Shown: one piece after another, positions 1 to 8,309 of the stretch
Layout of the letters: the number at the start of each line of letters is the position of its first letter
How positions within the stretch are numbered: the first letter of the stretch is position 1
Source of the DNA: an uncultured Acetatifactor sp.
Lineage (GTDB): Bacteria > Bacillota > Clostridia > Lachnospirales > Lachnospiraceae
DNA: 64,000 bases
Direction: 5' to 3'
Assembly: GCA_910580225.1 (NCBI GenBank)
Contig: CAJTXE010000009.1
Span: forward strand, 1-64,000
The notes under the pieces: model-generated
What the model was told of the DNA's origin: nothing
Seen by the model: the letters and a program-made list of their open reading frames with translations, nothing else
Databases searched by the model: none
Made by a program: the position numbers and the translations under genes

Positions 1-55
1 CCATGTGTGTGTTGTTGGCGCTCTGCGCCTCTGCTCTTAACGCTGTGTTGTTCAT
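1..55 (-). CDS. 5' end of an unidentified gene (partial)
   Basis: An ATG at 53-55 (read on the minus strand) follows a textbook ribosome binding site, TAAGGAGGTT, at 61-70. The first residues read MNNTALRAEAQSANNTH before the window ends. The short, polar, Asn/Ala-rich N-terminus has no recognisable motif and no signal peptide. The strong Shine-Dalgarno and the structured leader upstream argue that it is a real gene and not a chance ORF. It lies downstream of ppdK on the same strand, but a terminator-like hairpin separates them. Function cannot be inferred from 17 residues. Confidence 0.6.
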   Translation of the reverse strand, partial: MNNTALRAEAQSANNTHM

Positions 56-90
56 GTGTGAACCTCCTTAAATTATTTTTTGCATATAAA

Positions 91-135
91 AAGGACTAAG
101 TCCTTTAAAGCCATAGCTTTTAGGATTTAGTCCTA
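91..135 (-). terminator. Long imperfect hairpin with T-run between ppdK and the next gene
   Basis: Read on the minus strand, AGGACTAAATCCT and AAGGACTTAGTCCT form arms that pair at 12 of 13 positions around an inner AAAGC/GCTTT stem, followed by TTTTTATATG. The same bases can instead form two separate small hairpins (AGGACTAAATCCT alone and AAAGGACTTAGTCCTTT alone), the second followed directly by the T-run. It could terminate ppdK transcription or act as an attenuator for the gene starting at 55, whose ribosome binding site lies about 20 bases further on. Confidence 0.55.
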
Positions 136-164
136 ATCGAGAGAATGTATCTTTTTCAGATACA

Positions 165-192
165 CGAAAGGGAAGCCAAAGCCTCCCTTTCG
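165..192. repeat. Perfect 9-bp inverted repeat downstream of ppdK
   Basis: CGAAAGGGA at 165-173 and TCCCTTTCG at 184-192 form a perfect stem with a 10-base loop. No long T-run follows on the minus strand, so it is a weaker terminator candidate than the hairpin at 91-135; it may protect the 3' end of the ppdK message. A smaller hairpin (TGTATC/GATACA) lies next to it at about 144-164. Confidence 0.5.
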
Positions 193-327
193 ATAATTAT
201 ATATAGATTTTGCAAATAATATCTTTAAATCGGTTCGCCTTTGTATACTCGGAATGGTGTTTCATGTACTCCTGCACATCTTTCCTCGTAATAACAAGCG
301 TTGTGAAGTAAAAATATTTGCGTTCCT

Positions 328-2958
328 CTATTTTCCTACATTGGCAATCGCCGCCTGAGCCGCCGCCAGTCTCGCAATCGGAACCCTGAACGGTGAGCAG
401 GAAACATAGTCCAAGCCAATCTTATGGCAGAATTCCACAGAAGAAGGATCGCCGCCATGCTCGCCGCAGATACCCACATGCATGCTCGGGTTTGCGGGCT
501 TGCCCAGCTTAATGGACATTTCCATCAGCTTGCCTACGCCGTTCTGATCCAGCTTCGCAAAGGGATCGTTCTCCAGAATCTTGGTATCATAGTAAGCGTT
601 CAGGAACTTGCCTGAGTCGTCACGGGAGAAGCCAAAGGTCATCTGAGTCAGGTCATTGGTACCGAAGCAGAAGAAGTCAGCTTCCTTTGCAATCTCGTCA
701 GCAGTCAGTGCAGCCCTGGGGATCTCGATCATGGTACCCACTTCATACTCCAGTTCAATTCCGGAAGCTGCGATCTCAGCGTCAGCGGTCTCCACAACGA
801 TCTTCTTTACATACTTCAGTTCCTTGATATCACAGATCAGCGGGATCATGATTTCAGGACGCATCTTCCACTCGGAATGAGCTTTCTGTACATTGATGGC
901 GGCGCGGATGACAGCCCTTGTCTGCATTCTGGCGATCTCGGGATAGGTCACTGCCAGACGGCATCCCCTGTGTCCCATCATGGGGTTGAACTCATGCAGG
1001 CCTGCGATGAAGGTCTTAATCTCCTCCACGGTCTTGCCCTGTGCATTTGCCAGTTTCTCGATGTCTGCTTCCTCTGTGGGAACGAACTCGTGAAGAGGCG
1101 GATCCAGGAAACGGATGGTAACCGGGAATCCCTCCAGAGCCTCGTAAATCTTCTCAAAGTCGCTCTGCTGATAAGGCAGAATCTTCTCCAGGGCAGCTTC
1201 TCTCTCTTCCACGGTGTCCGCGCAGATCATCTCGCGGAAAGCAGCGATCCTGCTCTCCTCAAAGAACATATGCTCTGTACGGCACAGGCCGATGCCTTCT
1301 GCGCCCAGTTCTCTTGCCTTTCTTGCGTCAGCGGGCGTATCCGCATTGGTTCTTACCTTCAGGGTTCTGTACTTGTCGGCCCAGGCCATAACTCTGCCGA
1401 ACTCCCCTGCGATGGTAGCGTCAACGGTAGGAATTCTGCCGTCGTAGATATTGCCGGTGGTGCCGTCGATGGAAATGAAATCTCCCTCGTGGTACTCCTT
1501 GCCTGCCAGTGTGAACTTCTTGTTCTCCTCATCCATGGCAATGTCGCCGCAGCCGGATACGCAGCAGGTTCCCATACCGCGGGCAACCACTGCCGCATGA
1601 GAGGTCATGCCGCCGCGTACGGTCAGGATGCCCTGTGCGGCCTTCATGCCGGTGATGTCTTCGGGAGAGGTCTCCAGACGAACCAGAACCACCTTCTCGC
1701 CTCTTGCAGCCCAGCTTTCGGCATCTTCCGCGCTGAACACGATCTTGCCGCAGGCAGCTCCGGGAGAAGCGCCCAGACCCTTTCCTGCCGGTGTGGCAGC
1801 CTTCAGGGCAGCGGCGTCAAACTGAGGATGCAGCAAAGTATCCAGGTTCCGGGGATCGATCATGGCCACGGCTTCCTGCTCTGTGCGCATGCCCTCGTCC
1901 ACCAGGTCACAGGCAATCTTCAGGGCAGCCTGGGCAGTTCTCTTGCCGTTTCTGGTCTGGAGCATATACAGCTTGCCATGCTCCACGGTAAACTCCATGT
2001 CCTGCATGTCTCTGTAGTGAGACTCCAGTTTGTCGCACACGCCCTTAAACTGCTCGAAAGCCTCGGGGAACTTGTTAGCCATCTCGGAAATCTTCATCGG
2101 CGTACGAACACCTGCAACCACGTCCTCGCCCTGTGCGTTGGTCAGGAACTCTCCGAAGAGGCCCTTTGCGCCTGTGGCAGGGTCACGGGTAAAGGCAACG
2201 CCTGTACCGCAGTCATCTCCCATGTTGCCGAATGCCATGGACTGTACGTTTACGGCCGTACCCCAGGAATAAGGGATGTCATTGTCCCTGCGGTATACGT
2301 TTGCACGAGGGTTGTCCCAGGAACGGAACACAGCCTTGATTGCGCCCATCAGCTGCTCCTTGGGATCATTGGGGAAGTCGCTGCCGATCTTTGCCTTATA
2401 CTCGGCCTTGAACTGTCCTGCCAGTTCCTTCAGATCCTCTGCGGTAAGCTCTACGTCCTGTGTTACGCCCTTCTTCTCTTTCATGGCGTCGATAAGCTGC
2501 TCGAAATACTTCTTGCCCACTTCCATAACAACGTCGGAGTACATCTGGATAAATCTTCTGTAGCAGTCCCATGCCCAGCGGGGATTATTGGACTTCTCGG
2601 CGATAACGTTTACCACGTCCTCATTCAGACCCAGATTCAGGATGGTGTCCATCATGCCGGGCATGGAAGCTCTTGCGCCGGAACGAACGGATACAAGCAG
2701 GGGATTCTCATGGTCACCGAATTTCTTGCCGGTGATCTCTTCCATCTTAACGATGTACTCGTTAATCTGCGCCTGTATTTCATCATTGATCTCTTTTCCG
2801 TCCTCGTAATACTGCGTACAGGCCTCCGTCGTAATCGTAAAGCCCTGCGGCACAGGGAGTCCCAGACCTGTCATCTCTGCCAGATTCGCACCCTTGCCGC
2901 CCAGAAGCTCACGCATGTCCGCGTTGCCCTCTGTAAACAAGTACACCCATTTTCTCAT
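328..2958 (-). CDS. ppdK: Pyruvate, phosphate dikinase
   Basis: The 876-residue protein interconverts pyruvate + ATP + Pi with phosphoenolpyruvate + AMP + PPi. In anaerobic clostridia this works in glycolysis or gluconeogenesis. The N-terminal ATP-grasp region opens with GGKGANLAEMTGLGLPVP. The phosphohistidine swivelling domain carries GGMTSHAAVVARGMG near residue 450, and the C-terminal PEP-utiliser barrel ends with the CGEHGGDPSSVEF motif that holds the catalytic cysteine region. Length matches the classical bacterial enzyme (about 875). It is monocistronic, with its own sigma-A promoter at 3103-3131 and a structured leader. The 701-residue ORF on the opposite strand is a codon-bias shadow. 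Confidence 0.98.
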   Translation of the reverse strand: MRKWVYLFTEGNADMRELLGGKGANLAEMTGLGLPVPQGFTITTEACTQYYEDGKEINDEIQAQINEYIVKMEEITGKKFGDHENPLLVSVRSGARASMPGMMDTILNLGLNEDVVNVIAEKSNNPRWAWDCYRRFIQMYSDVVMEVGKKYFEQLIDAMKEKKGVTQDVELTAEDLKELAGQFKAEYKAKIGSDFPNDPKEQLMGAIKAVFRSWDNPRANVYRRDNDIPYSWGTAVNVQSMAFGNMGDDCGTGVAFTRDPATGAKGLFGEFLTNAQGEDVVAGVRTPMKISEMANKFPEAFEQFKGVCDKLESHYRDMQDMEFTVEHGKLYMLQTRNGKRTAQAALKIACDLVDEGMRTEQEAVAMIDPRNLDTLLHPQFDAAALKAATPAGKGLGASPGAACGKIVFSAEDAESWAARGEKVVLVRLETSPEDITGMKAAQGILTVRGGMTSHAAVVARGMGTCCVSGCGDIAMDEENKKFTLAGKEYHEGDFISIDGTTGNIYDGRIPTVDATIAGEFGRVMAWADKYRTLKVRTNADTPADARKARELGAEGIGLCRTEHMFFEESRIAAFREMICADTVEEREAALEKILPYQQSDFEKIYEALEGFPVTIRFLDPPLHEFVPTEEADIEKLANAQGKTVEEIKTFIAGLHEFNPMMGHRGCRLAVTYPEIARMQTRAVIRAAINVQKAHSEWKMRPEIMIPLICDIKELKYVKKIVVETADAEIAASGIELEYEVGTMIEIPRAALTADEIAKEADFFCFGTNDLTQMTFGFSRDDSGKFLNAYYDTKILENDPFAKLDQNGVGKLMEMSIKLGKPANPSMHVGICGEHGGDPSSVEFCHKIGLDYVSCSPFRVPIARLAAAQAAIANVGK

Positions 2959-3018
2959 GTTCTTTTCTTCCTTTCAATATGATTTAAATAACCAAAGACC
3001 ATCCGGTTGTTTCCGATT

Positions 3019-3062
3019 GCAGGAGCATCGCAGAATAACCGCTTCTGATTCCCTGCTCCTGC
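3019..3062 (-). promoter_or_regulatory. Inverted repeat in the ppdK 5' leader
   Basis: GCAGGAGCA at 3019-3027 and TGCTCCTGC at 3054-3062 are perfect 9-base complements separated by 26 bases. They lie between the ppdK promoter and its start codon, so they would form a stem in the untranslated leader. I do not recognise a known riboswitch class here. About 330 bases separate ppdK from the next gene; apart from this stem and the promoter I see nothing else in the gap. Confidence 0.45.
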
Positions 3063-3102
3063 TGCAGCGAAAAACGGCCGAACACTTTATTATTATTTTA
3101 TT

Positions 3103-3131
3103 ATTGTAACAATTTGCCAAAAGAATATCAA
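3103..3131 (-). promoter_or_regulatory. Sigma-A promoter of ppdK
   Basis: On the minus strand TTGATA (3126-3131), a 17-base spacer and TACAAT (3103-3108) match the -35/-10 consensus closely. Transcription would begin near 3095, giving a leader of about 135 bases ahead of ppdK. Confidence 0.75.
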
Positions 3132-3289
3132 GGGAAAAAGAAGTAAATTTTGTCATAACTGTTATTTTCGTGCAATCTGTCCACCTTTTTCCTCTCAAAA
3201 AGGCAAAATAAACGGTCAAAAAAGGGGGTGTAAGCACTTACATGCACATCCCCCAAATCATTCCTTCCAATTCTCTTCGTCACTCTTCT

Positions 3290-4123
3290 CTAACAGGCCT
3301 TCTCCTTTGGCACAAAACCGTCAAAAATGAAGATGTCAAAATGCTTCCTTGCCTCCGCCAGCTGCTCCCTGCTGCGGATGGTCCACGCCGCCGCCTTGCT
3401 GCGGTAAAGCCTACGGCAAAGTACCCGGGAGAGCATCCGGGGATATTTACAGTTATACGCGATAAAATCAGGGCTTCCAAGCCAGTTGAACATCAGATTC
3501 TGAAGCAGGAAAAACAGGGTCCCTGCAAACTCTCCCTCTTTCAGAAAGGCGTCCGCCAGCTGTCCCCTCACGATATGCTTTCTGTGCCTGCGGTACCAGA
3601 ACACCGCCAGGGGATGAAAGGATTCCACGCAGTACAATCCCCTGTAAGAGGCGCACAGCCCGTCCACCGCTCTGCATACCGAGATATCCATTCTCTCCAC
3701 CTTCAACTCTATGATCAGGGGCACTTTTCCGTCCACCAGTTTCAATACATCCGCGAATCCGGGAATCCTTTCCTCTGAACCGCACAGCGCAAACTGCTGC
3801 AGTTCCTGAAAAGTATAATCGCTTACCTTTCCCTCCGCCCCGCAGATTCTCTTCAGGGTAAAATCATGAAACACTACCGGAATCCCATCCTTTGACATCT
3901 GCACATCCAGTTCAATGCCGAATCCTGCTTCCACCGCCCTGCGGAATGCCGCCAGGGAGTTCTCCGGTATCCGGGCCTTGTTGTCATGCAGCCCCCTGTG
4001 GGCATAGAGCCAGCCCAGAAACGGGGAGGTGTCCGGTTTATACGCAATCCTCGGCATAATCATCAGAAAGTAAAGCAACGGCATGACCAGTAACAAAATC
4101 AGCAGGAACAACAGCAGTTTCAT
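3290..4123 (-). CDS. Membrane-anchored glycerophosphodiester phosphodiesterase family protein
   Basis: A GDPD-family enzyme expected to hydrolyse glycerophosphodiesters to glycerol-3-phosphate and an alcohol. It opens with a strongly hydrophobic helix (KLLLFLLILLLVMPLLYFL), so the catalytic domain is probably tethered to the membrane. Family motifs appear in order: AHRGLHD, PENSLAAF, FGIELDVQ and KDGIPVVFHD, giving the catalytic His, Glu and Asp set. The start at 4123 gives 277 residues with the membrane helix at the very N-terminus; an in-frame ATG at 4153 adds ten charged residues but lacks a ribosome binding site. It stands alone and the natural substrate is not evident. Confidence 0.85.
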   Translation of the reverse strand: MKLLLFLLILLLVMPLLYFLMIMPRIAYKPDTSPFLGWLYAHRGLHDNKARIPENSLAAFRRAVEAGFGIELDVQMSKDGIPVVFHDFTLKRICGAEGKVSDYTFQELQQFALCGSEERIPGFADVLKLVDGKVPLIIELKVERMDISVCRAVDGLCASYRGLYCVESFHPLAVFWYRRHRKHIVRGQLADAFLKEGEFAGTLFFLLQNLMFNWLGSPDFIAYNCKYPRMLSRVLCRRLYRSKAAAWTIRSREQLAEARKHFDIFIFDGFVPKEKAC

Positions 4124-4269
4124 CTCTTTCTTAATCCTTTCCTCAGGTCCCATGGGCTGTCTTAAAAGCCTCTTCCGGTCTGTCCCTGATTACTCCTCTA
4201 CTTTAAACCTTTTAAAACCTGATTGCAAGATCTCCGAAACAAAATTAAGAATTTGCAGCAATTCCGTAC

Positions 4270-4566
4270 TCACGGCACCGCATATTGTTCCTCACACCCT
4301 GTCTCCTTCGATACCACCACAAATCTGCCTTCTTCCACATGATAAGTACAGGTGGAAAGAGTCAGAAACTGATCTCCGAATTGTGCCGTCACGCCGGTAT
4401 CGTACAGAGATGTTTTTAATATTATTATAAAAATCACGGAATTCCGGCTCATTTTCGGCTTTGAAAAAAACGCCCTGGCTATTGCCGACACAAAAATGTC
4501 ACAGTATTCGCACCGCAGAAAATAAGGCCGCCGCATCAAAGATTTAAAATCCAGCGACGACCCCAT
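4270..4566 (-). pseudogene. Frameshifted remnant of a class B sortase
   Basis: The C-terminal half reads SLYDTGVTAQFGDQFLTLSTCTY followed by EEGRFVVVSKE. This is the sortase B active-site block, with the catalytic Cys in TLSTC and the Arg in GRFVVV. Just upstream the sortase reading switches frame: AENEPEFRDFYNNIKNIS, typical of the segment before SLYDTG, is read in a different frame and joins after a one-base loss near 4405. A further shift probably occurs near 4480. The N-terminal half, including the signal anchor and the catalytic His region, is missing. It lies directly downstream of the sorting-signal fragment at 4603-4986, so the pair is a decayed surface-anchoring locus. Confidence 0.7.
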
Positions 4567-4602
4567 TCACATTTTATGCCGTTCCCTTCCTGTCTGTCAG
4601 CA

Positions 4603-4986
4603 TTAAACCCTCTTCTTTTTGTTCAGAGCCGCCGCAGTGCCTGCCACAGAGATAAAACAAACCGTCGCTGCTGCCGGAATCGTGTCACCTGTTTTGGGAA
4701 CGCTGTCCTTTACACCCTTCAGCTGACCCTTTGGTGCGTAAATCACCGCATATGCACTGAAACGGTCAGATGCGATGGTAACTGTTTCAGGATTGCCGTC
4801 CAAATCCGGCAGAATGGCTGCTTCACCGTTGTGTAAGTGTACTACTGCAAAATCGTATTTATTACCGTCAATGCTTTCCGGTACGTCCAGCTTCAGACGA
4901 ATGGGTGCACTCAGCTCCGTCACCGTCGGAGAATCGGCTCTTCCGTGAATTTTCAGCTCAAAATGTTGCGGTTTTCCCCGCTCCAA
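4603..4986 (-). pseudogene. C-terminal fragment of a sortase-anchored surface protein
   Basis: The frame ends with a classical cell-wall sorting signal: VPKTGDTIPAAATV, a hydrophobic stretch and the positively charged tail NKKKRV. The roughly 90 residues before it resemble the beta-rich C-terminal repeat of Lachnospiraceae surface proteins and have no signal peptide. The open frame begins with a TTG beside the promoter of the ABC-F gene, with no room for an upstream secretion signal, so the N-terminal part has been lost. Together with the adjacent sortase remnant it indicates deletion of a surface-protein/sortase module. Confidence 0.65.
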
Positions 4987-4999
4987 AAGTCGATTTTCC

Positions 5000-5027
5000 T
5001 TGCCAATTCGGGCATTTTGTGTATAAT
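5000..5027 (+). promoter_or_regulatory. Sigma-A promoter of the ABC-F gene
   Basis: TTGCCA at 5000-5005, a 16-base spacer and TATAAT at 5022-5027. Transcription would start near 5034, only a few bases before the leader hairpin at 5041-5076. Confidence 0.65.
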
Positions 5028-5040
5028 GATATAAGAATAA

Positions 5041-5076
5041 AGCGCCTGATCAGCCATACTCTCTGGCACAGGCGCT
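5041..5076 (+). promoter_or_regulatory. Hairpin at the start of the ABC-F leader
   Basis: AGCGCCTG (5041-5048) pairs perfectly with CAGGCGCT (5069-5076), with an inner GCCA/TGGC stem. It sits immediately after the predicted transcription start and ends about 17 bases before the ATG. No T-run follows, so it is not a simple terminator; it may stabilise the transcript or mediate attenuation. Confidence 0.5.
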
Positions 5077-5093
5077 GGAAATGAGGTTTTAGA

Positions 5094-6731
5094 ATGATTA
5101 GTGTAAACAATGTAACCTTACGAATCGGCAAAAAAGCATTATTTGAAGATGTAAACATCAAATTTACCGAGGGCAACTGCTATGGTGTCATTGGAGCCAA
5201 CGGTGCGGGAAAATCTACTTTTTTACGGATTCTGTCCGGTAATCTGGAAACTACCCGGGGCGATGTGGTCATCACACCGGGACAGCGTCTCTCCGTCCTG
5301 GAGCAGGACCATTTCAAATATGACGAATATCCCGTCATGGACACCGTCATCATGGGAAATGCACGTCTGTACGAGATTATGAAAGAAAAGGACGCCATCT
5401 ATGCCAAGGAAGACTTCTCCGACGAAGACGGCATCCGGGCCAGTGAACTGGAGGCGGAATTCGCGGAGATGGACGGCTGGGAAGCGGAATCCAACGCGGC
5501 CATGCTTTTAAACGGCCTTGGAATCGGCACAGAACTGCACTATTCCATTATGAAAGACCTGGATGGCAGCATCAAGGTAAAAGTCCTTCTTGCCAAAGCC
5601 CTGTTCGGTAACCCTGACATTCTGCTGATGGACGAGCCCACCAATCACCTGGATCTGGACGCCATCTCCTGGCTGGAGAATTTCCTGATTGATTTTGAAA
5701 ATACAGTGATCGTGGTCTCTCATGATCGTTACTTTCTGAACAAGGTCTGCACCCATACCGCAGACATCGATTACGGAAAGATTCAGCTGTATGCAGGCAA
5801 CTATGATTTCTGGTACGAGTCCAGCCAACTGCTCATCCGCCAGATGAAGGAAGCCAACAAGAAGAAGGAAGAAAAAATTAAAGAGCTGCAGGAATTTATC
5901 TCCCGTTTCTCCGCCAATGCTTCCAAGTCCAAGCAGGCGACTTCCAGAAAACGCGCTCTGGAAAAGATTGAACTGGATACCATGAAGCCCTCCAGCCGCA
6001 AATACCCTTACATTGACTTCCGTCCGGACCGTGAGATCGGCAACGAAGTGCTCACGGTAGAGCATCTATCCAAAACCGTGAACGGCGAAAAGGTACTGGA
6101 CGATGTCTCCTTTGTCATGGGGCATGACGATAAAATTGCCTTTGTTGGCGGACAGGAGCTTGCCAAAACTACCCTGTTCCAAATCCTGATGGGAGAACTG
6201 GAACCTGATGACGGAACTTACAAATGGGGTGTTACCACCTCCCAGGCCTATTTCCCCAAGGACAGTACTGCGGAATTTGACAATGATCTGACTATTGCAG
6301 AATGGCTCACCGGTTATTCCCCTGTGAAAGACGTCACCTATGTACGGGGCTTTCTGGGACGTATGCTCTTCGCCGGGGAAGACGGCGTGAAGAAGGTGAA
6401 GGTGCTCTCCGGAGGAGAGAAGGTCCGCTGCCTGCTGTCCAAAATGATGATCAGCGGCGCCAACTGCCTTGTGTTCGACGAACCCACCAACCACCTGGAC
6501 ATGGAGTCCATCACCTCCCTGAATAACGGACTGATTAAATTCCCGGGCGTGGCGCTGTTCTCCTGTCATGACCACCAGTTTGTCCAGACCACGGCTAACC
6601 GTATTATTGAGATCCTGCCAGACGGGAAAATCGTTGATAAGATTACCTCTTACGACGAATATCTGGCAAACGACGAAATGGCGAGAAAACGTACCGTATT
6701 TACCGCACAGAAAGAAGAAGAAATTTTCTGA
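5094..6731 (+). CDS. ABC-F family ATPase, YbiT/YkpA type
   Basis: A soluble protein of 545 residues with two ATP-binding cassettes and no membrane segments, typical of ABC-F translation factors that act on the ribosome. The first Walker A is GANGAGKST near residue 36 and its Walker B is LLMDEPTNHLD. The charged linker (about 245-310, rich in Lys and Glu) fits the inter-domain tRNA-interaction region. The second cassette has LSGGEK and VFDEPTNHLD, but its Walker A reads GGQELAKTT, with Ala where Gly is usual. The first signature reads LDGSIK instead of LSGGQ. Such changes occur in the YbiT/YkpA branch. It has its own promoter and a leader hairpin. A specific role, antibiotic resistance included, cannot be assigned. 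Confidence 0.88.
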   Translation: MISVNNVTLRIGKKALFEDVNIKFTEGNCYGVIGANGAGKSTFLRILSGNLETTRGDVVITPGQRLSVLEQDHFKYDEYPVMDTVIMGNARLYEIMKEKDAIYAKEDFSDEDGIRASELEAEFAEMDGWEAESNAAMLLNGLGIGTELHYSIMKDLDGSIKVKVLLAKALFGNPDILLMDEPTNHLDLDAISWLENFLIDFENTVIVVSHDRYFLNKVCTHTADIDYGKIQLYAGNYDFWYESSQLLIRQMKEANKKKEEKIKELQEFISRFSANASKSKQATSRKRALEKIELDTMKPSSRKYPYIDFRPDREIGNEVLTVEHLSKTVNGEKVLDDVSFVMGHDDKIAFVGGQELAKTTLFQILMGELEPDDGTYKWGVTTSQAYFPKDSTAEFDNDLTIAEWLTGYSPVKDVTYVRGFLGRMLFAGEDGVKKVKVLSGGEKVRCLLSKMMISGANCLVFDEPTNHLDMESITSLNNGLIKFPGVALFSCHDHQFVQTTANRIIEILPDGKIVDKITSYDEYLANDEMARKRTVFTAQKEEEIF

Positions 6732-6893
6732 TGCTCCAGCCTCAAACAGGTGGTCCTGCATAAAAATCAAAATGGTTCTGCTGAGAAGCAATGTCAAATT
6801 AGAGCCTGCGGACCATTCTGCATTTGAGAGGAAATGCTTTGGCAGACTTGCGCTGCCATGCAAATACAAGCCGTCAGGTTTGAAATTTTGTCC

Positions 6894-6908
6894 CAGATCA
6901 ATGATCTG
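6894..6908. repeat. 15-base perfect palindrome upstream of the PHP gene
   Basis: CAGATCA-A-TGATCTG is a perfect dyad centred at 6901, about 46 bases before the PHP start codon, in the 222-base gap after the ABC-F gene. Its position and size suit a dimeric regulator's operator. No strong sigma-A promoter stands out next to it. Confidence 0.45.
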
Positions 6909-6953
6909 TCTGTACTGTTACGATTTTTTCACCGTATATTTAGGAGGTCAAAT

Positions 6954-7853
6954 ATGCATGCTATCGATCTACATGTACATTCCAACCGTTCCGATGGTAC
7001 CTTATCACCTGTACAGCTTGTGAACTATGCCATGGAAAAAGGTCTCAAAGCCTTCGCTCTCACGGACCACGACACAATATCAGGACTGGATGAGGCAATA
7101 TCATACGCAAATTCTTTAAAATGTGCCTCTGCCCCCGGCAACCCTGTACTGTCCTGCCAAATGCCGTTTGTCCCGGAAATCATCCCCGGTATTGAATTCT
7201 CCACTGAATATCAGGGCCAGGATGTTCATATTCTGGGACTCTATATCGACTACAAAAACAAGGCATTCTGCAGGCAGCTACAGGAATTCGTGGATTCCAG
7301 AACCAACCGAAATCGAAAAATGTGCCAGCTCCTACAAAATGCAGGAATTCGAGTAACCTATGAAGACCTGTCCGCAGAATTCCCCGGTTCCGTCCTCACA
7401 AGAGCTCATTATGCCAAATATATGCTGAACCACGGATACATCAAAAGCATGCCGGAAGCCTTTGAGCGCTACATCGGAGACCATTGTCCCTGTTTTATTC
7501 CAAGAGAGAAAGTTACCCCGGTCCAAGCTGTGGAACTGATACGAAAAGCAGGGGGCGTCTCCATTCTTGCCCATCCCACCCTCTACCACATGAATGCTCA
7601 GCGTCTGGATACCCTGACCAGGGAGCTGAAAGAAGCCGGACTGACAGGTCTGGAAGCCATATACAGCACATATACCGCTGCAGAAGAACGGGATATGCGC
7701 CGCCTTGCTTCCAAATACGACCTCCTGGTCAGCGGCGGCAGCGATTTCCATGGCGGCACCAAACCAGGGCTGGACCTGGGTATCGGTTATGGGAATCTTT
7801 TTGTCCCCTCTGTTCTGCTGGAGAATATCAAAAAAGCCGCCTGCCGGCCCTGA
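6954..7853 (+). CDS. PHP-domain phosphoesterase (RNase AM / TrpH-like)
   Basis: The start at 6954 follows TAGGAGGTC and gives 299 residues; an in-frame upstream ATG at 6834 would add 40 unrelated residues. The polymerase-and-histidinol-phosphatase metal motifs are all present: HVHSNRSDG near residue 7, TDHDT, PGIEFS, LAHP and GGSDFHG near the C-terminus. Members of this stand-alone family with known activity are 5'-3' exoribonucleases acting on short oligonucleotides and RNA 5' ends, or hydrolyse 3',5'-bisphosphonucleotides. It is on the same strand as the ABC-F gene but 222 bases downstream, with a palindrome in between, and is followed by a strong terminator. Confidence 0.88.
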   Translation: MHAIDLHVHSNRSDGTLSPVQLVNYAMEKGLKAFALTDHDTISGLDEAISYANSLKCASAPGNPVLSCQMPFVPEIIPGIEFSTEYQGQDVHILGLYIDYKNKAFCRQLQEFVDSRTNRNRKMCQLLQNAGIRVTYEDLSAEFPGSVLTRAHYAKYMLNHGYIKSMPEAFERYIGDHCPCFIPREKVTPVQAVELIRKAGGVSILAHPTLYHMNAQRLDTLTRELKEAGLTGLEAIYSTYTAAEERDMRRLASKYDLLVSGGSDFHGGTKPGLDLGIGYGNLFVPSVLLENIKKAACRP

Positions 7854-7885
7854 TTCCTCTCACGATTGGAACATCTGCTATGTAA

Positions 7886-7918
7886 AAACGGGCCCAGGAA
7901 TTTTTCCTGAGCCCGTTT
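7886..7918. terminator. Bidirectional rho-independent terminator
   Basis: AAACGGGCCCAGGAA and TTCCTGAGCCCGTTT form a long GC-rich stem flanked by A-runs on one side and T-rich sequence on the other. It separates the + strand PHP gene from the convergent - strand genes starting at 8267. Confidence 0.85.
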
Positions 7919-8003
7919 CAAATTTTCTTCCATTGACTTACCCCAATTGACTGAATCCGCTAAAACACAGATTCCTTCTCTGTCAATCTGGACCAACACT
8001 GCT

Positions 8004-8267
8004 TCAGCCCCCCACGATCAGATATCTGCCATCGCCAATGTCAAACACTTCATCGGCATCCAAAATCTCTTCATCCATGGCACCTTCCGTATCGATTCCT
8101 TCCTCTTCGAAGTACTCCAATACCTCTTCGACAGAATCCACTACCACCGCCATACTCTCTTCCAGAAAGTTCTCGGCCTCCTCAAGTGTTTCAGCTACCT
8201 TTTGGGGAAAAAGCTGAAGTTGGTTTTCCAGAAAGCATTCCAATACATCGTCGTCAAACTGATGCAT
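8004..8267 (-). CDS. Small acidic conserved protein, function unknown
   Basis: An 87-residue, highly acidic protein starting MHQFDDDVLECFL after an AGGAGG site. An earlier in-frame ATG at 8309 lies within one base of the promoter's -10 element and upstream of the likely transcription start, so it is excluded. The middle is Glu-rich and helical (TLEEAENFLEES, SVEEVLEYFEEEG); the end reads FDIGDGRYLIVGG. No catalytic motif or membrane segment. The clean promoter, ribosome binding site and convergent terminator make it a real single-gene unit. I do not recognise the family. Confidence 0.75.
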   Translation of the reverse strand: MHQFDDDVLECFLENQLQLFPQKVAETLEEAENFLEESMAVVVDSVEEVLEYFEEEGIDTEGAMDEEILDADEVFDIGDGRYLIVGG

Positions 8268-8309
8268 CCTTCCACCCTCCTTTCCTCTTTTAGTAATCTT
8301 TATGCCCAC

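Noticed and set aside
877..2982. 701-residue open frame on the + strand opposite ppdK
   Set aside because: It lies fully antisense to a well-supported enzyme, has Cys/His/Leu-rich composition without motifs and no ribosome binding site. It results from codon bias.
8268..8309. N-terminal extension of the small acidic protein
   Set aside because: The ATG at 8309 is within one base of the -10 element and upstream of the likely transcription start, so the AGGAGG-supported ATG at 8267 is used.
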